Source: an uncultured Alphaproteobacteria bacterium | Lineage (GTDB): Bacteria > Pseudomonadota > Alphaproteobacteria > Micavibrionales > Micavibrionaceae | Assembly (NCBI GenBank): GCA_946481105.1 | Contig: CAMLMM010000039.1 | Location: 1 to 18,008, forward strand | DNA: 18,008 nt | Direction: 5' to 3' | In this document: positions 14,338-18,008 of the stretch, piece by piece | How the letters are laid out: each line of letters begins with the position of its first letter | Position numbering within the stretch: position 1 is the stretch's first letter | Translations under genes and position numbers: made by a program | The notes under the pieces: generated by a model | The model's database searches: none | What the model was told of the DNA's origin: nothing | The model's input: the letters and a program-made list of their open reading frames with translations, nothing else

Positions 14338-15780
14338 CTATGAGGAATAGTACATGTCGTATTCGATTGGGTGCGGCATGGTTTCAAACGCCAGCACTTC
14401 TTCCATTTTCAGGTCGATATACGCATTGATCAGGTCTTCGCTGAAGACGTTGCCTGCCGTCAGGAAGGCATGGTCAGCTTTCAGTGAGTCGATAGCCTGG
14501 CGCAGCGAACCGCAAACCGTTGGAACCTTGGCCAGTTCTTCCGGCGGCAGGTCGTACAGGTTTTTGTCATGGGCATCGCCTGGGTGGACTTTGTTCTTAA
14601 TCCCGTCCAGACCGGCCATCAGCATGGCGGCATAGGCCAGATATGGGTTGGCGCATGGGTCAGGGAAGCGCACTTCCACGCGTTTGCCTTTAGGCGAGGC
14701 CGAGTGTGGAATGCGGCAGGATGCCGAACGGTTACGTGACGAATAGGCCAACAGAACGGGTGCTTCATACCCAGGTACCAGACGCTTATAGCTGTTGGTC
14801 GTTGGGTTGGTGAAGGCGTTCAGGGCTTTCGCATGCTTGATGATACCACCGATATAGAAGAGGGCGGTTTCCGACAGACCGGCATACAGGTCGCCTGCGA
14901 ACAATGGTGTTGAACCTTTCCAGACGGATTGGTGCACGTGCATCCCGGACCCGTTGTCACCAAACATAGGCTTTGGCATGAAGGTTGCGGTTTTGCCGTA
15001 GGCAGCCGCGACGTTATGCACGACGTATTTGTAAATCTGCATGTTGTCGCCGCAATCGACGAGGGTCGAGAATTTAATCCCGAGTTCGTGCTGTGCCGTG
15101 GCCACTTCATGGTGATGTTTTTCGACTTCAACACCCATGCCGTGAATGACTGAGAGCATTTCAGCCCGCAGGTCATTGCCGGTATCCATCGGCGCATCCG
15201 GGAAATAGCCGCCTTTGACGCGGGCGCGGTGGGCGAGGTTGCCATCGGCATAGGTTTTGTCGGTGTTATGCGGGCTTTCGATGCTGTCGACTTCAAAGGA
15301 TACTTTGTTCATTTTGACGGAATATTTCACATCATCGAACACAAAGAATTCCGCTTCCGGACCAAAGAAGGCCTTATCACCAACACCAGCAGTCTGCAGA
15401 TAGGCTTCGGCTGCTTTTGCAACGGAACGCGGGCAGCGTGTATATGGCTGGCCTTCACCCGAACCATCGGCTTTTTTGGATGGCTCATACACATCGCAGT
15501 AAACTTTGACGGTTGGTTGCGCCGCGAACGGGTCCATGGCTGTTTTCGACAGGTCAGGTTTCAGAATCATGTCGGATTCGTTGATGGCTTTCCATCCGGC
15601 GATGGAGGAGCCGTCAAAATAAATTCCGGCGCTTAATAAATCTTCATCAACGGTGGTGACATGCTGGGTCGTATGTTGCTGTTTGCCGCGCAAATCGGCA
15701 AAGACGAAATCGACATACTGGATTTCGTTCTCCTTGATGAATTTAAGGAAATCGGAAATAGATTTAAACTTATTGGCCAT
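14338..15780 (-). CDS. glnA: Glutamine synthetase type I
   Basis: 480 residues. It makes glutamine from glutamate, ammonia and ATP. Seen in order: an N-terminal beta-grasp with VDFVFADLRGKQQ, GIYFDGSSIAGW, FFGPEAEFF (138-146), HHHEVATAQHE (222-232), MPKPMFGDNGSGMHVHQS (268-285), NPTTNSYKRLVPGYEAP (325-341), RNRSASCRIP (349-358) and RFPDPCANPY. KNLYDLPPEE (406-416) has Tyr409 at the adenylylation position, so it is GSI-beta, probably controlled by GlnE. I start at ATG 15780 because AAGGGG at 15786-15791 precedes it. The longer open frame up to 15921 has no homology-like content. No glnB gene is upstream; the neighbour is tRNA-His. A strong terminator follows. Confidence 0.98.
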   Translation of the reverse strand: MANKFKSISDFLKFIKENEIQYVDFVFADLRGKQQHTTQHVTTVDEDLLSAGIYFDGSSIAGWKAINESDMILKPDLSKTAMDPFAAQPTVKVYCDVYEPSKKADGSGEGQPYTRCPRSVAKAAEAYLQTAGVGDKAFFGPEAEFFVFDDVKYSVKMNKVSFEVDSIESPHNTDKTYADGNLAHRARVKGGYFPDAPMDTGNDLRAEMLSVIHGMGVEVEKHHHEVATAQHELGIKFSTLVDCGDNMQIYKYVVHNVAAAYGKTATFMPKPMFGDNGSGMHVHQSVWKGSTPLFAGDLYAGLSETALFYIGGIIKHAKALNAFTNPTTNSYKRLVPGYEAPVLLAYSSRNRSASCRIPHSASPKGKRVEVRFPDPCANPYLAYAAMLMAGLDGIKNKVHPGDAHDKNLYDLPPEELAKVPTVCGSLRQAIDSLKADHAFLTAGNVFSEDLINAYIDLKMEEVLAFETMPHPIEYDMYYSS

Positions 15781-15840
15781 TGATAACCCCTTGTTTTGGC
15801 ACGTTGTGCTGTCATAACTATGCAATTTACGCAGGTCTGA

Positions 15841-15856
15841 CATGCAATATTGCATG
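15841..15856. promoter_or_regulatory. Perfect 16-bp palindrome upstream of glnA
   Basis: CATGCAATATTGCATG is self-complementary over 16 positions and lies 61-76 nt upstream of the glnA start. Its TGCA-AT-TGCA shape recalls NtrC-type sites (TGCAC...GTGCA) only loosely. A GCA-rich stretch follows to its right (15871-15880). Confidence 0.45.
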
Positions 15857-15880
15857 GGATTAGCATGTTTGCACTGCAGC

Positions 15881-15913
15881 GTCCAGATAGAAAAGCATAA
15901 ATTTTCACTGGAC
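15881..15913. repeat. Imperfect inverted repeat in the glnA / tRNA-His intergenic region
   Basis: GTCCAG (15881-15886) pairs with CTGGAC (15908-15913), and inside it GAAAA (15890-15894) pairs with TTTTC (15902-15906), with an ATA/A internal bulge. The loop is 7 nt. It overlaps the probable -35 region of tRNA-His, so it may be an operator or a chance fold. Confidence 0.4.
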
Positions 15914-15937
15914 AAAAGCATTAGATTTGCGCATATA
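15909..15937 (+). promoter_or_regulatory. Candidate promoter of tRNA-His
   Basis: TGGACA (15909-15914) followed 17 bp later by CATATA (15932-15937), with TATAAG at 15934-15939 as an alternative -10 at 19 bp. The tRNA begins 13-15 nt further on. Confidence 0.4.
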
Positions 15938-15952
15938 AGCGTTCTCTCTGGT

Positions 15953-16029
15953 GGCGGCCGTAGCTCAGCTGGTAGAGCCCTCGGTTGTGGTCCGAGTGGT
16001 CGTGGGTTCGAGCCCCATCGGTCGCCCCA
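15953..16029 (+). tRNA. tRNA-His (anticodon GTG)
   Basis: The acceptor arm GCGGCCG (15954-15960) pairs with CGGTCGC (16019-16025). G at 15953 is the extra G-1, opposite discriminator C at 16026, the feature that identifies tRNA-His, and a genome-encoded CCA follows at 16027-16029. The anticodon stem CTCGG/CCGAG (15980-15984 and 15992-15996) holds loop TTGTGGT with anticodon GTG at 15987-15989. The T-arm is GTGGG-TTCGAGC-CCCAT. It decodes CAC and CAT. The 3' half is repeated just downstream. Confidence 0.96.
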
Positions 16030-16163
16030 TTCCCTAAATTAACGCGAACCCACGTTTTTTTAGAATGCACGCTTTCGCGTGCGGGGTTCGAGCGCCATCG
16101 GTCGCCCCATTTTCCTTCAAATTAATGTGAATCCACGCCCTTTAAGATGCAGTTTTTGCGTGC
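16004..16163 (+). repeat. Imperfect 80-bp tandem repeat of tRNA-His 3' end and flank
   Basis: Unit 1 is 16004-16083 and unit 2 is 16084-16163. The first 27 bases (GGGTTCGAGC... to GTCGCCCCAT) match at 26 of 27 positions; C16014 is G16094. Both units continue with related flanks: AAATTAACGCGAACCCACG (16036-16054) versus AAATTAATGTGAATCCACG (16119-16137), and both end in GCGTGC. A third copy may start with GGGGGTT at 16165-16171 but is cut by the kinase stop codon. The second copy lacks the 5' half, so it is not a tRNA gene. Confidence 0.85.
16067..16082. other. Small GC-rich hairpin between repeat units
   Basis: GCACGC (16067-16072) and GCGTGC (16077-16082) pair perfectly around TTTC. Read on the minus strand the loop is GAAA, a stable tetraloop. 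No T-tract follows in either direction; it may stabilise a 3' end or be the end of the repeated unit. Confidence 0.35.
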
Positions 16164-16169
16164 AGGGGG

Positions 16170-17255
16170 TTAATGCGTCACGGCCCTGGGCAGGGTAAAA
16201 AGGAACGTCGTGCCATGCCCCATTTCCGACTGACACCAGATATGCCCGCCGTGAATATCGACAATCTTGCGGCAGATAGCCAATCCAAGGCCTGACCCCT
16301 GATAATTTTCTTCGTTGCCGTGCAACCGTTTGAATGGTTCAAAAATATGGGTGAAGAATTTTTCAGGAATACCGATGCCGTTATCTTTCACCATGATGAC
16401 CCAGCCTTCGCTATGCGGTTCGGCTGAAATGTGAATTTCGGGCGTTGCTTTGTCACAATATTTTATGCCGTTAGATATGAGATTGCTTAAAAGCTGGATA
16501 AGAAAAGGGGAGTGACCATGCACGATCGGCAGGTGGTCGAGAGTTACCTTTGCTTTTTTTTCTTCTATAGGAACCTTGAGTAAAATATTTGCGTCATTGG
16601 CTGCCTGATTCATATCCACTGACGACATATCGACTTGGGCATTGATTTTATTGTATTCGTCAAGCGACACGATAAGCGCGCTCATGCGCGCGGCAACCAA
16701 TGACATGGTTTTGCTGAGGGAAGGGAGGCTTTCAAGGTTTTCGTTTTCTACAGCCTCATTCAGCATGGTGGATAATATCTGGATATGGCGGATAGGGGCC
16801 TGAAGGTCGTGGGCCAGTATGTAGGAAAAATTCTCGAGGTTTTTTTTCTGCTCTTCCAGCTTGATGCGTAGTTCCGATTTTTCCAGAACCTGAAATACAA
16901 CGCGTCGAATGGAATCTTCATTCACACGGTTTTTAGAGATGTAATCCATTGCGCCGTGCTTGAAGGCCTTAACAGCCAGCTCTTCATCCCCATTGCCTGT
17001 CAGCATGATAACAGGCGCCATGTAATTGCGTTTGCGGAATTCGTCGATAGTACGCAACCCATCCCAACCGGGCATACGGTAGTCTATCAGGATGATATCG
17101 GTTGGGTTGTTTTCAAAACGGTTGACGGCTTCCTGTCCATTTTCAGCCGTAATGATTTTTTTTATGCCATTGGCGGTTGAAAGATAACGGCAATAGGTGT
17201 CAACGTCATCCTGATTGTCGTCAACTATCATAACTGAAATACCTTGATTGCTCAC
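16170..17255 (-). CDS. REC-histidine kinase fusion (response regulator plus HisKA/HATPase)
   Basis: 361 residues with no membrane segment. Residues 7-125 are a receiver domain: acidic pair D12/D13, phosphoacceptor D58 in IILIDYRMPG, conserved T86 (MLTGNG) and K108 (YISKNR). A short coiled linker joins a HisKA domain with FSYILAHDLQAPIRHIQ (phosphoacceptor His149). The ATPase part has LLSNLISNGIKYC (N-box), DNGIGIPEKF (G1) and GSGLGLAICRKIV (G2). The receiver lies before the kinase, so phosphorylation by another kinase can set kinase activity. The GTG start at 17255-17253 overlaps the previous stop by 4 nt, with AAGGAG about 5 nt upstream. The output partner is unknown. Its TAA is at 16170-16172, against the tRNA-His repeat. 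Confidence 0.93.
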   Translation of the reverse strand: MSNQGISVMIVDDNQDDVDTYCRYLSTANGIKKIITAENGQEAVNRFENNPTDIILIDYRMPGWDGLRTIDEFRKRNYMAPVIMLTGNGDEELAVKAFKHGAMDYISKNRVNEDSIRRVVFQVLEKSELRIKLEEQKKNLENFSYILAHDLQAPIRHIQILSTMLNEAVENENLESLPSLSKTMSLVAARMSALIVSLDEYNKINAQVDMSSVDMNQAANDANILLKVPIEEKKAKVTLDHLPIVHGHSPFLIQLLSNLISNGIKYCDKATPEIHISAEPHSEGWVIMVKDNGIGIPEKFFTHIFEPFKRLHGNEENYQGSGLGLAICRKIVDIHGGHIWCQSEMGHGTTFLFTLPRAVTH

Positions 17256-17713
17256 GGTGTCTCCTTCGGCAGAATGGCAAGATCAAACCAATATTCACGC
17301 AGTTTGCGGATGGCCGCGAAGAAATTGTCCAGATCAACAGGTTTTTTTATGTAGGTGTTGGCTCCGGCAGCGTAGCAGCGGTCAATATCGCGTTCATTTT
17401 CCGAAGTGGTTAGGATAACAACAGGAATATCGCGGAGATGTTCATTGGATTTGACCTGTATCAGCACTTCATGCCCACTGATGCCCGGCATATTCAGGTC
17501 AAGAAGGATAACGCCCGGACGCGGGGAGGATTCAGGGGCGGAGAATTTTCCTTCGCGCATAAGGTAATTAAGTGCGCAACGGCCATCTTCACAACGTATT
17601 ATTGTATTTTTAAGGGCTGGCCCCCCATATTTTAATGCCCGTTCCGTGGCTTCAAAATCATCGTCGTTATCTTCTACAATCATGATTGGCTGGGTAAGAC
17701 GAGGATCAAGCAT
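17252..17713 (-). CDS. Single-domain response regulator, Rcp1-type
   Basis: 153 residues, one receiver domain and nothing else. Acidic pair E14/D15 in IMIVEDNDDDF, phosphoacceptor D72 in GVILLDLNMPG, T102/T103 in VILTTSEN and K124 in YIKKPVD. The long loop before D72 (REGKFSAPESSPRPG) and the style match Rcp1, the partner regulator of bacterial phytochrome kinases. The start is ATG 17713, preceded by GTGGAG at 17720-17725, and overlaps the upstream kinase stop by 8 nt (ATGCTTGA). A longer frame to 17785 runs inside the kinase and is not the start. Probably shuttles phosphate from the upstream kinase. Confidence 0.93.
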   Translation of the reverse strand: MLDPRLTQPIMIVEDNDDDFEATERALKYGGPALKNTIIRCEDGRCALNYLMREGKFSAPESSPRPGVILLDLNMPGISGHEVLIQVKSNEHLRDIPVVILTTSENERDIDRCYAAGANTYIKKPVDLDNFFAAIRKLREYWFDLAILPKETP

Positions 17714-17954
17714 TTTTATTCTCCACAAGCGTAAAATAGAAAACTGTACCTTCGCCAGGTATTGACTCAAACCAGATAACGCCACCGTGACGCTCTATAT
17801 TCTTTTTGGTAAAAGTGAGCCCTGCGCCCGTTCCTTCACCATACGCCTTGGGGCTGTTCAGTCGTTTAAAGATACGAAACACGTCATCTTTAAATTCCTT
17901 GGCAATCCCGATACCATTATCCTTCACATAGAAAACATTTCTTTCTACTGTTTC
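17706..17954 (-). CDS. Histidine kinase C-terminus, phytochrome-type, 5'-truncated by contig end
   Basis: About 82 residues of a HATPase domain: FYVKDNGIGIAKEF (G1 box), FRIFKRLNSPKAYGEGTGAGLTF (G2 box) and ERHGGVIWFESIPGEGT. The FYVKDNGIGI...RIFKRL...YxGxGxGL pattern is typical of phytochrome-like kinases. The frame reads through to 17954, where genomic sequence ends at an adapter; the sensor and HisKA parts lie outside. It overlaps the response regulator start by 8 nt, so the three genes form one operon. Confidence 0.85.
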   Translation of the reverse strand, partial: ETVERNVFYVKDNGIGIAKEFKDDVFRIFKRLNSPKAYGEGTGAGLTFTKKNIERHGGVIWFESIPGEGTVFYFTLVENKNA

Positions 17955-18008
17955 AGATCGGAAGAGCGTCGTGTAGGGAAAGTGGGGTGTGGGGGGGGGG
18001 GGGGGGGG
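17955..18008. other. Sequencing artefact: Illumina adapter plus poly-G tail
   Basis: AGATCGGAAGAGCGTCGTGT, continuing AGGGAAAG to 17982, is identical to the start of an Illumina TruSeq-type adapter. It then degrades to TGGGGTGT and a G-run to the end (17991-18008), typical of two-colour chemistry reading past the fragment. This is not genomic DNA and should be trimmed. Confidence 0.97.

Noticed and set aside
15796..15811. Sigma-54-like sequence TTGGCACGTTGTGCT near glnA
   Set aside because: Wrong orientation for glnA, and the GG-to-GC spacing is 8 nt instead of 10. A second candidate on the glnA strand (15871-15886) has the right spacing but poor surrounding bases, and sits upstream of the palindrome where an enhancer would not help.
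15781..15921. Longer N-terminus for GlnA
   Set aside because: The extra residues are not family-like and would run through the palindromes; ATG 15780 has a good ribosome binding site.
16084..16110. Possible second tRNA gene after tRNA-His
   Set aside because: Only the T-arm 3' part and acceptor end are present; there is no D-arm or anticodon arm upstream, so it is a repeat fragment.
1..18008. CRISPR array, insertion sequence, integrase or toxin-antitoxin system
   Set aside because: No regularly spaced identical repeats, transposase or recombinase motifs, or paired small toxin/antitoxin genes were seen.

Overview
The window looks like one end of an alphaproteobacterial contig from a short-read (probably metagenomic) assembly. 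The taxonomic evidence is protein style only: L13 and S9 with alphaproteobacterial-type sequences, a nusB - fliL-like - hppA cluster, a K+-independent type membrane pyrophosphatase, and type I glutamine synthetase with an adenylylation tyrosine. A Micavibrio-like or other deep-branching alphaproteobacterium is possible but cannot be settled here. The last about 54 bases are not genomic: from 17955 the sequence is Illumina adapter read-through followed by a poly-G run, so real sequence ends at 17954 inside a histidine kinase gene.

Layout. 1-2727 (plus strand): the 3' part of an unrecognised gene, a small Thr/Lys/Glu-rich lipoprotein, a strong hairpin, and an autotransporter translocator that has lost its signal peptide and almost all of its passenger. 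2730-6981 (minus strand): an envelope-oriented block made of a membrane-anchored DUF3142 protein, a large secreted repeat protein, a YdjM/DUF457 membrane hydrolase, a 51-residue FPASDP-motif protein and a DUF4156-like lipoprotein. The first three are tightly packed and probably form an operon. 7051-7743 (minus): a possible Fe(II)-dependent oxygenase-like protein, divergent from rplM-rpsI (7970-8922) across an AT-rich region holding a perfect 16-bp palindrome.

8945-13751 (mostly plus): a bidirectional terminator, an AsmA/DUF748-like membrane protein on the minus strand, then nusB, a FliL-family gene with no flagellar neighbours, and hppA. The hppA leader has inverted repeats that can either expose or sequester the Shine-Dalgarno sequence. 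13762-15780 (minus): a secreted, highly charged heptad-repeat protein and glnA with its own terminator and an upstream palindrome. 15953-16029 (plus): tRNA-His, whose 3' part and downstream flank are tandemly repeated with an 80-bp offset. 16170-17954 (minus): a signalling operon, phytochrome-type kinase C-terminus (truncated by the contig end) -> Rcp1-type single-domain response regulator -> REC-histidine kinase fusion, with overlapping reading frames.

Most of the window is housekeeping plus envelope functions. No CRISPR array, transposase, integrase or recognisable defence system was seen. The least explained signals are the hppA leader, the repeated tRNA-His 3' region with its T-arm-complementary segment, and the unrecognised secreted proteins.
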